Part shown: positions 36,148 through 46,062 of the stretch, piece after piece | Layout of the letters: each line of letters starts with the position of its first letter | How positions within the stretch are numbered: the stretch's first letter is position 1 | Assembly (NCBI GenBank): GCA_959606905.1 | Contig: CAUHML010000002.1 | Span: 75,980-139,979, forward strand | Origin: an uncultured Bacteroides sp. | GTDB lineage: Bacteria; Bacteroidota; Bacteroidia; Bacteroidales; Bacteroidaceae | Direction: 5' to 3' | Length of the DNA stretch: 64,000 nt | Notes under the pieces: generated by a model | The model's database searches: none | Seen by the model: only the letters and a program-made list of their open reading frames with translations | What the model was told of the DNA's origin: nothing | Made by a program: the position numbers and the translations under genes

Positions 36148-37260
36148 ATGAATGATGATATGAATGATGGTATATTACTACTGATAGGGAAAATAAAGGA
36201 AAGCCTGGCCGAAAAAGGTATCAGTGAGAAGCAATTTATGGCAGTGTGCCAGCATGAAGATAACTTCGTAAAGGTGCAAATTACCGAGGCTGATCTCAAA
36301 GAATTGCTTGACCTAAAGCAGAAAGTTGCTTTTCTTCCAGAATCGTTTGCGTATTCATTAAGTCGTCCTGGAAGAGGGGATTATCTTTTGGCGAATTTTG
36401 ATTCTCCTTCCGTAGTTCCATTGGATAGGAATGAGGAGCGCTTCATAGATGCATTACATTCTTACTATCAACAGGTAAAAGGATATAAGCAAAAGACGGC
36501 TGCTTTGGTACAGATAGCTGAATCTTATTTTATGCCATCATTGGAAGAATATTTTGTTGAGTCGTCCAAAGATGTGCAGGCGGATTATATCAGGAATTTG
36601 CGTCCCGGTCAGTTAACAGATAATGAAGTTATAGAGCTTGTCAGTAAAAAAGCGGTATTTGCATCTCGGGGACGAGAGTTGGAAAGTAATTTTATGAATC
36701 TTCCAGAATCTTTTTTCCCTTTGATTGAGCAATACGGTAAGTATGACCGCACTATGATTGATTATGTGAAAGTACAACGAGGCATTGGACGAATTACTCC
36801 AACTACGGCTTATAATAGTATGGATTACTTTCTGACTCACCGTTTGCTTGCCGAATGGAACCCTGCGGGTGCTGTGGATGACTATGGAGAGACTACAGGA
36901 TGTTATTATTACCCTAATGTAAATATGAAGAATCCTGCTGAGAAGTTTCCACCTAACTTGTTGAATGAACTGCAATGGAGTGCGCTTGGGAGTAAAAGCC
37001 GGGGGGAAGCGGCTGAGTTCATACCTTATGCTGCTTATCCAAAGAACCGCATAACTGGAGTGCAAGTTTATCCGTCAGGGAATGGTGGGCTGAACATACG
37101 GTGTATGGTGGATGGTGTACAGCAAGGAGGTAAACAGTTATCAGATGAAGATGTCGTGCGATGCAAGGAAGAAAGAACGGATTTGAATGAAATGGCAGTG
37201 GGGTATTTTACGGAAGCTTTTGCCTGGGAACCTGAAAGGGATATATCATTGAAAAGATAA
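36148..37260 (+). CDS. Paralogous element protein with shared N-terminal domain and C-terminal module
   Basis: ATG 36148 is preferred to TTG 36142. The N-terminal ~120 residues match the domain of the two preceding genes (GDYLLANFDSPSVVPLDRNE). The middle is unique. The last ~55 residues (NIRCMVDGVQQGGKQL...) are almost the same as the C-terminus of the beta-helix protein. These three genes thus form a tandem family that has exchanged domains. Function is unknown; the product is soluble. Confidence 0.65.
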   Translation: MNDDMNDGILLLIGKIKESLAEKGISEKQFMAVCQHEDNFVKVQITEADLKELLDLKQKVAFLPESFAYSLSRPGRGDYLLANFDSPSVVPLDRNEERFIDALHSYYQQVKGYKQKTAALVQIAESYFMPSLEEYFVESSKDVQADYIRNLRPGQLTDNEVIELVSKKAVFASRGRELESNFMNLPESFFPLIEQYGKYDRTMIDYVKVQRGIGRITPTTAYNSMDYFLTHRLLAEWNPAGAVDDYGETTGCYYYPNVNMKNPAEKFPPNLLNELQWSALGSKSRGEAAEFIPYAAYPKNRITGVQVYPSGNGGLNIRCMVDGVQQGGKQLSDEDVVRCKEERTDLNEMAVGYFTEAFAWEPERDISLKR

Positions 37261-37303
37261 AAATAGATATTGTAATTTAATTATAACCGTTTAATGTAAA
37301 AAA

Positions 37304-38254
37304 ATGAAAAAGCTAATTTTAAATGCAGTAATAGCTGCTACTGTTTTGAGTTTTGTCAGTTGTGACAGTGAATGTGAAGAGAGAGGAGGGAGTGTTCCGG
37401 CTGAATCGATTCTGACTATAAATGCTGTGCCGGTTGAGGATACATGTGTTGCAACCAAATCTCCTATCTCTGTGTTTCCAGAACATGCCGAATTGGGATT
37501 GTTTGTAACGTCCGGAACATTGGGAAACAATTATAATAATATTCCGGCTAATAGTAATGTAAAGTCAACTTTACGGGAGTCAGTCTGGATCCAGACTCCA
37601 GCCGTTTATCTGTCAACAGCCAATGCGACCGTTTTCGCTTATTATCCTTATAGTAATGAGAATACCGACGGGACTAAGGTAGCTGTTGAGCATACGAGCC
37701 AAACGGATTATTTGTATGGCATACAATATGCGGGACAGAGTGCAGTCAACAATGCCAACCCCAATGTCAATATTGGTATGCATCATGCGTTGGCTATGAT
37801 TCAATTTCAGTTTGTAAAGAGTAATTATACCGGTCCCGGTAAACTGACGAAAATAGAAATTTTTAATTCGTCCGGTACGGTTTTGTGTAGCGAAGGTACT
37901 ATGAATATTGCGACCGGTGAAATAACGAATACTATAGGTAAAAGTGCATCTGCAAGTATTGAAAATATATCTGAAGGATTGGTTGCTATACCGGAAACTG
38001 CTTCAGCAGATGTTAGCACGTATCCTAAAGTGTTGGTATTGCCACTTAAAAAGGAAGTTGCCTCGGGTAATATCAGCATCCGATTTACAATAGACGGAAG
38101 AAGCTATACTTTGGGGGTACCATCAGGTACGAAGTGGGAGAAAAGTACTAAATATACCTACAAAATAAGATTGTCAGGAACTGAAATAAAAGTAGGTGAA
38201 ACTTCGATTACAGATTGGATTGTAGGTGCGACAGAAAATGCTGAAATAGGATAA
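37304..38254 (+). CDS. Fimbrillin-family (Mfa-like) lipoprotein
   Basis: A lipoprotein signal peptide (SFVSC, Cys20) is followed by a fimbrillin domain: FAYYPYSNENTDG, then the region around MHHALAMIQFQF and a C-terminal YTLGVPSGTKWEKSTKYTYKI. This is the pattern of Bacteroidales Mfa1/FimA-like fimbrial shaft or tip subunits, exported as lipoproteins and polymerised at the outer membrane. It is found within the conjugation region, so the pilus may help cell contact; that is an inference. The partial gene at the left end may be a related surface subunit. Confidence 0.85.
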   Translation: MKKLILNAVIAATVLSFVSCDSECEERGGSVPAESILTINAVPVEDTCVATKSPISVFPEHAELGLFVTSGTLGNNYNNIPANSNVKSTLRESVWIQTPAVYLSTANATVFAYYPYSNENTDGTKVAVEHTSQTDYLYGIQYAGQSAVNNANPNVNIGMHHALAMIQFQFVKSNYTGPGKLTKIEIFNSSGTVLCSEGTMNIATGEITNTIGKSASASIENISEGLVAIPETASADVSTYPKVLVLPLKKEVASGNISIRFTIDGRSYTLGVPSGTKWEKSTKYTYKIRLSGTEIKVGETSITDWIVGATENAEIG

Positions 38255-38343
38255 TCGGATTAAGAACAAGAGTTCGCTTGTTAACCGGGAACAGACTGAT
38301 GTCTTGTTACTAACATAAAGGCGTAGTAGAAAAATACTGGACT

Positions 38344-39087
38344 ATGGGAGAAAAGAACTATAATAAAAGAGTAGTATTAGGTTTCTGGAGAAGAAACTGG
38401 TTGTCATTGGTTGCCATTGGTGTATTGTCATGGAACGGAATTTGTTATTGGCAAGCTTTCATGTGTATTTCTCCTTTTTTGATTATTCTCCTTGCTTTTT
38501 TCCTATATCTGTTCGTGGTAAAGTTTTTCTATGATAACCGTCTATCCTGTGAGGGGATGTTTACGGAGTTGAGAGAAGGCGGATGGCTTGTGATAAAGAC
38601 AATTGCGCATCCAGGGATTGTGTTTTGGCAGAAGTGTGGCGCAGGGATAGATTTGTTGACCCAGCGACTTGGTGTGGAACAGGAACTAGTGATAGCGGAG
38701 AAGCGTAGGAAGAAACTGGAAATAGAGTTGGCGCACAGGCAACTTCATGCACAACTTACACAAATGCCGGTAGTACCTTTGGAACCGTTATCATTGCTCC
38801 AGAATGAATTGGAAGAAGATTCGTTGGAGAACAGTGCTGTTTTGCCGAAAACGGTGAATGTTGAACGGGTACCCCCATACGCCAAGTATGCTCCAGTGTT
38901 GATGGAGTATCTGGAGCAGGTATGCTGGGAAAGATTCACCGTAACACAAGCCCAGCAAATTCTGCACAAACGTTTTGGTACGGCGAAGCTTGTGCTGGAG
39001 GAACTGGTACACCAGCAAAAGCTAGAGTATGTAACAACAGGAAAACGAGTGGCTTATCGTCCTGTGACTACTAGAAATAACGAATAA
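38344..39087 (+). CDS. Membrane protein with cytoplasmic winged-helix-like tail
   Basis: Two membrane helices (~18-65) are followed by a long charged helix (~110-140) and a C-terminal region (~180-240) that resembles a winged-helix fold (YAPVLMEYLEQ, FTVTQAQQILHKRFG, KLEYVTTGKRVAYRP). No family was assigned. It sits 18 bp before the ArdC-like gene and probably belongs to the transfer operon. Confidence 0.6.
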   Translation: MGEKNYNKRVVLGFWRRNWLSLVAIGVLSWNGICYWQAFMCISPFLIILLAFFLYLFVVKFFYDNRLSCEGMFTELREGGWLVIKTIAHPGIVFWQKCGAGIDLLTQRLGVEQELVIAEKRRKKLEIELAHRQLHAQLTQMPVVPLEPLSLLQNELEEDSLENSAVLPKTVNVERVPPYAKYAPVLMEYLEQVCWERFTVTQAQQILHKRFGTAKLVLEELVHQQKLEYVTTGKRVAYRPVTTRNNE

Positions 39088-39105
39088 TAGGCTCTTAAGA
39101 AAATT

Positions 39106-41415
39106 ATGACACCGAAAAATGAATACGAAGCAAAAGCGGCCGAACAGCAGGTACAATTGCTTACAGAGGCTTTGTCAGCAGCATCTAACGGTTCCGGTTA
39201 CTGGATGAATATGTCCGGGAGGTATTATCCCCGATTTTATCCCAGTGGACCTGAAATCAGTCCATTCAATGCGTTGACACTAGGTTTGTTTTCTGACCGA
39301 AACGGATACAAAACAGGATTGTACACCTTTTATCCTGAGGCGAAAATCCGTAATGAACCAGTACAGGCGGGTGAGAAAGGAGTGCCTTTCAATTGGTATA
39401 ACTGGAAAGAGTATGTAAACCGACATAACCCTAATGATACGATAACCAGGCAAGCATATTTGTTGTTGGAACCAGAAGATAAAAAGCAATATAAGGGTAT
39501 CCATAACCGTGAAATTCGTAATTTGTTCAACATTGACCAAACTATGACACCCTATGTGGACCCGGAAGGTTACAGCAAAATGATAGAACGTTGCGGCACC
39601 CTTCAGGAACGAGGTAATGAACGCGCTAATGAGCGTCAGCTACATACTATTGTGAACGGTTTTGTGAAAACAATAAAAGATAATATGGTTCCTATCCGTC
39701 GTGACGGTTCTGTGGTTGTACATTATGACGTGGCAAAAGACGTGATATATGTGCCTGATATAAAGAATTATCCGCACTATATAGATTATGTGCAAGACTT
39801 GATGCGGGAAATAGTCCGAGCTACGGGCCATCAACAGCGGTGTGCACGTGAAGGAATGGTGATGAAGGGCGGTATCGCTCCTTCTGAAGAAGCGGTAAAG
39901 CGTGAAGAACTTGTAGTTGAACTGGTAGCCGGTACCAAAATGCTGGAATTGGGACTACCGGCACGTTTGCTACCCAATTCGTTGCATCTTGTTGAAGAGT
40001 GGAACCGAGAACTGAGAGAAGATCCGCAAATGATAGATACTCTTGAAGCGGATATCAACAATGCGATGGATATAATCCGCAAAGCAGAAAAGGGTGAAAA
40101 AGTCACCTACTTTTCGGAGTTGAATGTGCAGTTCACCGAGGAGATGAAGGAAAAGAAAAAGCCTACAGTTACTTCAGAAGAGAGTGCGATTCTTGCCGAT
40201 ATTATCCGTAATAGGGGCATGTTGATTGCGGATGGAAATTTTAACTCAGAAGAGGACAAGCAGAGATTCCTAGAGAAGTTTGATATGACTTACCATTATG
40301 AACATTTCAATCATGCCATGGCACTCACCAAAGACGAGGATCCAGAGGTGGTGGAGGTGGCTTTTACGGAAGCATTGCGCTGTTCGTCATATATAGATGA
40401 ACTGGCTCGTGGCTACAAACCTTCGGAGTGGACGGATGCAGGAACCTATACTATCTATGATGCGTTAAAAGAGATTCCAGATCGGATATCTCGTGATTTT
40501 GTTGTTGTTACTAACCCTACAGAGGGCAGAGCTGACGTGATAATACCTGAAGGGGCTTTCACTGGTGGAAAAGTGCTGTTACCGGATGGAAAAACTCATA
40601 GCTTTTACTTGACACCTGACGAGGTGATGTCGGCTGAGGAACGTAGTTCCAAAGGAGCCCGGGTACAATACAATGAACTACAAGGGATGTCGAAGCAGCG
40701 CATCGCCCATGCCCTTCAGGAACAGGGAGCTAAATATGTACGGTTCTTCAATACCGGAGGAGTTGCCAGTTTCCGTCCAAATGACGCATATTTTGACGGG
40801 AAAAGGGTGGGGATTGCCAAATTGAACCAGTGGGAACTGGATGATGTACGGGAAATGAATGTTTCGGAGGCTGTAGAGAAAAGCCGCTCGGTTAATTTTG
40901 ATCGGGTACAAATGATACGTGACGATGCAAACCGTTGGGTACTCTATATGGCACCCACGGGAGAACCTCCCTTTTGTATGCATCCGGACAAGCCGGATAT
41001 CAATCAGTTTTTTTCCACTTCGAAACAGGGAAATAGTGAAGATACAGAACGTATCCGTCGTGAGCTGGGACAAAAATATTATGCCATGTCACGTGTGAAT
41101 CCGAATCTGCGAATTGACATGTTCGGAGAAAAAGCCCCCGTGGAAGATATTGCCCGTGTCGTACGTGCAAATGTTTATAAAACTAAAGACGGAAAGTTTC
41201 TTATTTCACCTGTATTTGAGGGGATAGAAAAAGTAGAGTCCCGACCGATTACCGATTCGCAATGGCAGCGACTCTGGCTGTCCGGTGATATTAATGCGTA
41301 CAAGAGTAATATGGCTGCATTATTATATGCAGATTTATTGCATCCGCAGCAGTCACAGGAATCTAAACAAGAACATGCGCAGGAAAACGTCCAATCGGTA
41401 GGGTTGAGAAGATGA
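39106..41415 (+). CDS. ArdC-like protein with degenerate zincin motif
   Basis: Residues ~1-110 match the ArdC N-terminal single-strand DNA-binding domain (SGYWMNMSGRYYPRFYP, FNALTLGL, FNWYNWKEYVN). Residues ~225-330 match the zincin-like part that follows it (EELVVELVAG), but the usual HExxH reads REIVR (234-238): both zinc-binding His are Arg, although the following TGH remains. A metalloprotease function is therefore unlikely. ArdC proteins protect incoming single-stranded plasmid DNA from restriction. The remaining ~430 residues carry several DUF3945-like modules, including one at the C-terminus. Confidence 0.8.
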   Translation: MTPKNEYEAKAAEQQVQLLTEALSAASNGSGYWMNMSGRYYPRFYPSGPEISPFNALTLGLFSDRNGYKTGLYTFYPEAKIRNEPVQAGEKGVPFNWYNWKEYVNRHNPNDTITRQAYLLLEPEDKKQYKGIHNREIRNLFNIDQTMTPYVDPEGYSKMIERCGTLQERGNERANERQLHTIVNGFVKTIKDNMVPIRRDGSVVVHYDVAKDVIYVPDIKNYPHYIDYVQDLMREIVRATGHQQRCAREGMVMKGGIAPSEEAVKREELVVELVAGTKMLELGLPARLLPNSLHLVEEWNRELREDPQMIDTLEADINNAMDIIRKAEKGEKVTYFSELNVQFTEEMKEKKKPTVTSEESAILADIIRNRGMLIADGNFNSEEDKQRFLEKFDMTYHYEHFNHAMALTKDEDPEVVEVAFTEALRCSSYIDELARGYKPSEWTDAGTYTIYDALKEIPDRISRDFVVVTNPTEGRADVIIPEGAFTGGKVLLPDGKTHSFYLTPDEVMSAEERSSKGARVQYNELQGMSKQRIAHALQEQGAKYVRFFNTGGVASFRPNDAYFDGKRVGIAKLNQWELDDVREMNVSEAVEKSRSVNFDRVQMIRDDANRWVLYMAPTGEPPFCMHPDKPDINQFFSTSKQGNSEDTERIRRELGQKYYAMSRVNPNLRIDMFGEKAPVEDIARVVRANVYKTKDGKFLISPVFEGIEKVESRPITDSQWQRLWLSGDINAYKSNMAALLYADLLHPQQSQESKQEHAQENVQSVGLRR

Positions 41416-41454
41416 CCGGACAGTGAATCATACTGATACTATAAATTAAGAGAT

Positions 41455-43041
41455 ATGACTAGAAATGAAGAATATGCAGCTACTTATGGTAAGTATGCAA
41501 TGGAACAAATGAGACGCTACGGAATTCCGGCATCGGTGACACTAGCACAAGGAATATTGGAGAGTAGTAACGGATGGAGTGAACTGTCCGTAAAGGGAAA
41601 TGCACATTTCGGTATAAAATGTACGGGTGACTGGCTAAAGAATGGTGGCAGCTATTTGGTTTATACGGATGATCGGGCAGATGAGAAATTTTGTACATAT
41701 GCTACTGTTGGTGATTCATACGAACACCATTCGGCTTTTTTGAAAGAAAATGTGCGGTATAGAACTTGTTTTGCGCTTGCGCCGGACGATTATCGTGGCT
41801 GGTGTGAAGGTCTGCAACGTGCCGGATATGCTACGGGTGATAATTATGCGAAGCATTTACAGCAAATTATAGAGAAGAACGGACTAACCAAATATGACCA
41901 GGCAGTGATGAAGGAGGTGGAAGAGAAGGGCATAAGTATAGGTACAGATATCACTCTCCGGAAGGTGCGAGGACAGGAAGCAACGGCAGGGAATTTTTCT
42001 CTTCCCTTACGCAGGGAGTCCTTTATGCTAGTAACATCCGCTTTCGGGATGCGTAAGGACCCGATGGACGGTAGCCGTTCGCAAATGCATAAAGGAGTGG
42101 ACGTACAGACCCGTCATGAAGCTGTGTTAGCTACGGAAACCGGTGGTAAGGTAACGGCTGTCAATGAGAATCCGCAAACTCCGGGTGGCAAGTCGGTACA
42201 GATTGAATATAGCAGAGGAGACGGAAGCCGATATGAAGTGAGTTATCTTCATCTGGACTCTGTCCAAGTGAAAGTCGGAGAAACTGTGCGTGCAGGGCAA
42301 CAAGTAGCGGTGACGGGGAATACCGGTACACGTACTACGGGGGAACACTTGCATATAGGCGTGAAGCAAACGGCAGCTAACGGTCATGTGCGTGACTTAG
42401 ACCCGGTTGCTTATATGGCCGAGATAGCAGAGTGCGCGAACTTACAGACTGAAATACTGTATAACGGTGAAAATCTGATGGCTAAATATATGCCTGAACA
42501 TAACAAACCGGATAATGGGATAAATAAACCGGAGGAACAGTCTCTTTCAGCAGAGGGCTGGATGAAGAAACTGCTTTCCTCGGAAGATTCCGGTATTGGG
42601 CTCGGCGGTGATCCAATCATGGAGATGATTACTGCGCTTTACACCGGATTGCTGGCTTTGGCAGGAAAGTTTGATGGTAAGAAGCAGGAAGAAGGGAAGA
42701 AACAGCTGATGTTTGATGCTACAGAGGCGTGCCTTACCAGAAAGATTGATATCGGTTCGTTTGTTTCCTCGGCGGAGAAATGCCATATCCAATTGACAGA
42801 GGGGGGCACCCCTATACTTGAGGCAATTGTAAACGGCCGGAGGATCAGCCATGAATTAACGAGAGGGGAGGTAAATGCGTTGACAAAAACGTTGGGAAAT
42901 GAAGAATTGAATGATGAGGGTAAGCAGCAGTGTATCTCGTCTGTTGTAGGACGAATTGTGTTAACGGAACAGACTTCGATGAATTATAATCGGGAAATGG
43001 AACAGGAAGAACTGCGCAGGGAAGGTGTAAAGATAAGCTAG
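41455..43041 (+). CDS. Bifunctional peptidoglycan hydrolase: glucosaminidase plus M23 peptidase
   Basis: Residues ~5-155 form a glucosaminidase domain (GIPASVTLAQGILESSNGWS with the catalytic Glu; NAHFGIKC). Residues ~180-325 form an M23 domain with HKGVD, SYLHL and GEHLHI, all ligands intact. The last ~100 residues contain the recurring element module (EAIVNGRRISHEL). No signal peptide is visible, so export may occur through the conjugation apparatus. Such enzymes locally open the wall during assembly of the mating channel. It is the last gene of the plus-strand run. Confidence 0.88.
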   Translation: MTRNEEYAATYGKYAMEQMRRYGIPASVTLAQGILESSNGWSELSVKGNAHFGIKCTGDWLKNGGSYLVYTDDRADEKFCTYATVGDSYEHHSAFLKENVRYRTCFALAPDDYRGWCEGLQRAGYATGDNYAKHLQQIIEKNGLTKYDQAVMKEVEEKGISIGTDITLRKVRGQEATAGNFSLPLRRESFMLVTSAFGMRKDPMDGSRSQMHKGVDVQTRHEAVLATETGGKVTAVNENPQTPGGKSVQIEYSRGDGSRYEVSYLHLDSVQVKVGETVRAGQQVAVTGNTGTRTTGEHLHIGVKQTAANGHVRDLDPVAYMAEIAECANLQTEILYNGENLMAKYMPEHNKPDNGINKPEEQSLSAEGWMKKLLSSEDSGIGLGGDPIMEMITALYTGLLALAGKFDGKKQEEGKKQLMFDATEACLTRKIDIGSFVSSAEKCHIQLTEGGTPILEAIVNGRRISHELTRGEVNALTKTLGNEELNDEGKQQCISSVVGRIVLTEQTSMNYNREMEQEELRREGVKIS

Positions 43042-43201
43042 GGTATAATTTATTCATTGTAACTACAATCAATAACTGAACCGATTCATTTTAAAGTTGC
43101 TTAATTCAATATTTTTTATTATTTTCGTGGTGTAATTTATTATTAAATAAAGTATGGATAAAATAAATTCATGAATATAATTGAAATATAGAGGATTACC
43201 G

Positions 43202-45964
43202 ATGAAAAAAATAAAGAAACTACTACCTTATATAGGTTCAATTATTCTCCTTTTTATCAGTTTAGTAGTTGGTACTCCACTCGGAGTGCTTTCGGCTGTA
43301 TTATTAGCTTGTGTAGTTTTTTCATTACTTACTATGCCATTGGTCTCTTTACCTGTTATATTATATATTTCGGCTTTCGTAGTTATAGTTGTTGTATTGA
43401 AGAATATTCGTAAATTACCGATAAGGTATTTAAAGCTGATACAGCCTGTGTGGTGGATTACACATATCTCTTTGTTATCTCTATTCGGTTGGGGGTGCTG
43501 GGAGGCAATATCCAAGGAAAACTTCACTCTGACTCCTACGGAAAATTATCTGTGTGCAATGATAGGCGTTATCCTGGGAGTAGTCAGTGTTTCATTACCA
43601 ATAATTATTGGCAATACATCCAAAAGCCTTGTTGAATATCAGAATAAACTTATTGCCGGAATCTTTAAAAAAGAAGTGGCTTATAAGGCTATGTTTGTAT
43701 TTGTCATTCCCTTGCTTGCACTTAGCTTGTTCTTGTTCTTCTTTTTTCATAATCCAGTCTATGGCAAGGAGGAATATATTTGGGAAAACCGTATAGCAGC
43801 CTTTATTCTGACTTCCTGCATCTATTCAATATGTTTATTCACTTACTTTATGCGTAGATTTGTGGAATATGCCATTAATACCGATGAGGTAATACTGGAT
43901 AGAATAGGCAAGGCTATTGAGCGACTGAAACGACAGAAAGGTTTGTCGTCACTATATGATGAATATGCGGAGGTCTATATACAGATTCTGATGAAGAAGG
44001 GCAAAGAGCAATCTTATGTAGGATTGAATGAAAGCTTTAAATCTCTTTCAGAATATGTGACGGTAATTATAAAGGAAATTAGAAAGAATAATTATTCCGA
44101 TAATTATGAAGGAGCGATGCGGTATAGACGGTTCTTGAATAAATATAGTCAGTCTTTTTTTAATATCTGGAGGTTGGTTTATGCCGATAATCCAATCTAT
44201 ACTTATTATTTTTCGGAAGAATATGAAAGAATTATAAAGAATGCACTAGAACACTCAGACAGAGATGTGTATGGACAATTACTGTCTGCTTACCAGCGAA
44301 TTGCATTTGAGATAACCAATGAGGAGGCTGAAGCTATACCTGTAGCAGGTACTATTTCTTGGGAGTGGTTCTTCAATATCGTCAAAGATGGAAGTTTCGA
44401 TGTATCAAAAATACATTTCGTGGGCATTTACCTCTTTCAGGTAATGAAAGCTATTGTTAAAAGAGACAATGTAGTATCGTTTAATCTTTTCGTCTCCACT
44501 ATTGTTGATGGTATATGGGTGTTTTTTAATACAAATTATCCTTCATCGGTACGCCCTTACAATGAAAAATATTATATCGTTGAAAGAAAAACTATTTTGA
44601 TGTACACTCCTGCTGAGTATCATGAACTGTTGAATGAGTGTAAGAAAATGGAACGCTCCGGAGAATTGAGCAGCCTTGTTTCCAAGAAGTTTGCACTTAA
44701 CTCGATTTCTTTAATAGTAGCAATGGTGGGAGCTTACTGCCTATTTAAGGGAAAATATAAGCTTGTGAATGTCATTTTTGAATATAACCAACCCAAAAAT
44801 GCGAATATACAATATTTAAATGAAGATATTTCTCCTGACAATATAGATGTATTGTTGAAATGGATGAATGACTATTATCTCTTTCAGGGAACTTATTTCA
44901 ATCTTTGGGATGATCACAATGATGGAGGGTTCTGGTTCGGCAAATATATCAGTCTGCTTTTCTATAGGATATATGAAAACGTGAATAATTGGCGGATGTC
45001 AGTGAGCTATGATGGGAAAAACGGACAGGATCTGGAGGCGGATAAGTTCAACCTGAATAAGATTAAAGACTATATTAATGCTTTAGATGAAACGATAATT
45101 GACGGATGCGGACTTTCGACGTCAAGCCGTCAGGCTGTGGTTCAAAAGATTGAAAGCCTTATTGTGCAATTGACCGTACAACAAGCACGTGTTCAGGAAG
45201 AACAGGTACTTGACCCTAAAAAGGTTGATAATTTTAAGAAGATGGTACATAGCTATATTACTGATACTACTCCATGGGTGAATGTATTCAGAACTGCTTC
45301 TTCGGAGAATGATACCGCGAAGATGGTGGAGTGGGCTTTTGTCGTTTCAGAAAATACGATTATAGAAAAATCATTCCTGGCAGAACAAGACTCGGGAATC
45401 TATTCAGGATTTTCTCATGCTGTTGCGGAAAAGATGATTGTGAAATTTGCTTTCCAGCTGGAACGTAAACTACGTACATTTGCACAGCTAAATCCTGTGG
45501 ATATAAATAGTGCCGGCTATCTGACCAAGAGTGATTATAAAAAGAAAATAGTCAAGTTATACGGTTATATAGTTGTGTTTGTAAATTACTATAAGGTTTA
45601 TGATTTCTTGTCTCCCGATGACTTTTGTTCCGTACAAGACAATGGTCCAATGGCTCGTATTAAAGGTGGCCCGGTAATATATTCCATTGGAGACCGAAAT
45701 GATGAAACTTCACGTATGATTGTATTTCGTGCTTCGGATTTTACTATGGTTAATATCAAGCAAACTAAAGATTTGGTAGTGGACCTGAATAAAAAATCCA
45801 GTAGAATGAAGTTCTTATTGAAGAAAATGCGGTATGGTCTCTTACGAATAGCTCCTGAAGAACGCGAAGCATATCTGAGACGACAAGTTGAAATTCATTT
45901 TGAATATCAATTCACTTTGCATGTGAAAGCGAACGCAGAAATACAGTTACTTTCAAATATTTAA
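43202..45964 (+). CDS. Large multi-pass membrane protein of unknown function
   Basis: The start is ATG 43202, preceded by AGAGGA; the frame also opens at TTG 43181. The first ~230 residues contain five to seven membrane helices, and the remaining ~690 residues are a helical soluble domain without recognised motif. It stands alone between the conjugation genes and the Septu-like operon, transcribed toward that operon, and the two are separated by a bidirectional terminator. The architecture is like that of some uncharacterised defence-island membrane proteins, but nothing specific supports a defence role. Confidence 0.7.
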   Translation: MKKIKKLLPYIGSIILLFISLVVGTPLGVLSAVLLACVVFSLLTMPLVSLPVILYISAFVVIVVVLKNIRKLPIRYLKLIQPVWWITHISLLSLFGWGCWEAISKENFTLTPTENYLCAMIGVILGVVSVSLPIIIGNTSKSLVEYQNKLIAGIFKKEVAYKAMFVFVIPLLALSLFLFFFFHNPVYGKEEYIWENRIAAFILTSCIYSICLFTYFMRRFVEYAINTDEVILDRIGKAIERLKRQKGLSSLYDEYAEVYIQILMKKGKEQSYVGLNESFKSLSEYVTVIIKEIRKNNYSDNYEGAMRYRRFLNKYSQSFFNIWRLVYADNPIYTYYFSEEYERIIKNALEHSDRDVYGQLLSAYQRIAFEITNEEAEAIPVAGTISWEWFFNIVKDGSFDVSKIHFVGIYLFQVMKAIVKRDNVVSFNLFVSTIVDGIWVFFNTNYPSSVRPYNEKYYIVERKTILMYTPAEYHELLNECKKMERSGELSSLVSKKFALNSISLIVAMVGAYCLFKGKYKLVNVIFEYNQPKNANIQYLNEDISPDNIDVLLKWMNDYYLFQGTYFNLWDDHNDGGFWFGKYISLLFYRIYENVNNWRMSVSYDGKNGQDLEADKFNLNKIKDYINALDETIIDGCGLSTSSRQAVVQKIESLIVQLTVQQARVQEEQVLDPKKVDNFKKMVHSYITDTTPWVNVFRTASSENDTAKMVEWAFVVSENTIIEKSFLAEQDSGIYSGFSHAVAEKMIVKFAFQLERKLRTFAQLNPVDINSAGYLTKSDYKKKIVKLYGYIVVFVNYYKVYDFLSPDDFCSVQDNGPMARIKGGPVIYSIGDRNDETSRMIVFRASDFTMVNIKQTKDLVVDLNKKSSRMKFLLKKMRYGLLRIAPEEREAYLRRQVEIHFEYQFTLHVKANAEIQLLSNI

Positions 45965-46000
45965 TTATAAGAGTGTAAAATGTTGTGCTGAGAATAAAAA

Positions 46001-46037
46001 ACAGCTGAAACAATGGATTAATATTTGTTTCAGCTGT
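46001..46037. terminator. Bidirectional rho-independent terminator
   Basis: ACAGCTGAAACAA (46001-46013) pairs perfectly with TTGTTTCAGCTGT (46025-46037), a 13-bp stem with an 11-nt loop. It is flanked by AATAAAAAA on the left and CTTTTTTAT on the right, so it works in both directions between the convergent membrane-protein and HNH genes. Confidence 0.9.
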
Positions 46038-46062
46038 CTTTTTTATAGGGAAAGCAAAAAGG

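Noticed and set aside
38265..38282. Short hairpin AACAAG-AGTTCG-CTTGTT after the fimbrillin gene.
   Set aside because: Only 6 bp of stem with no T-run; too weak for a terminator call.
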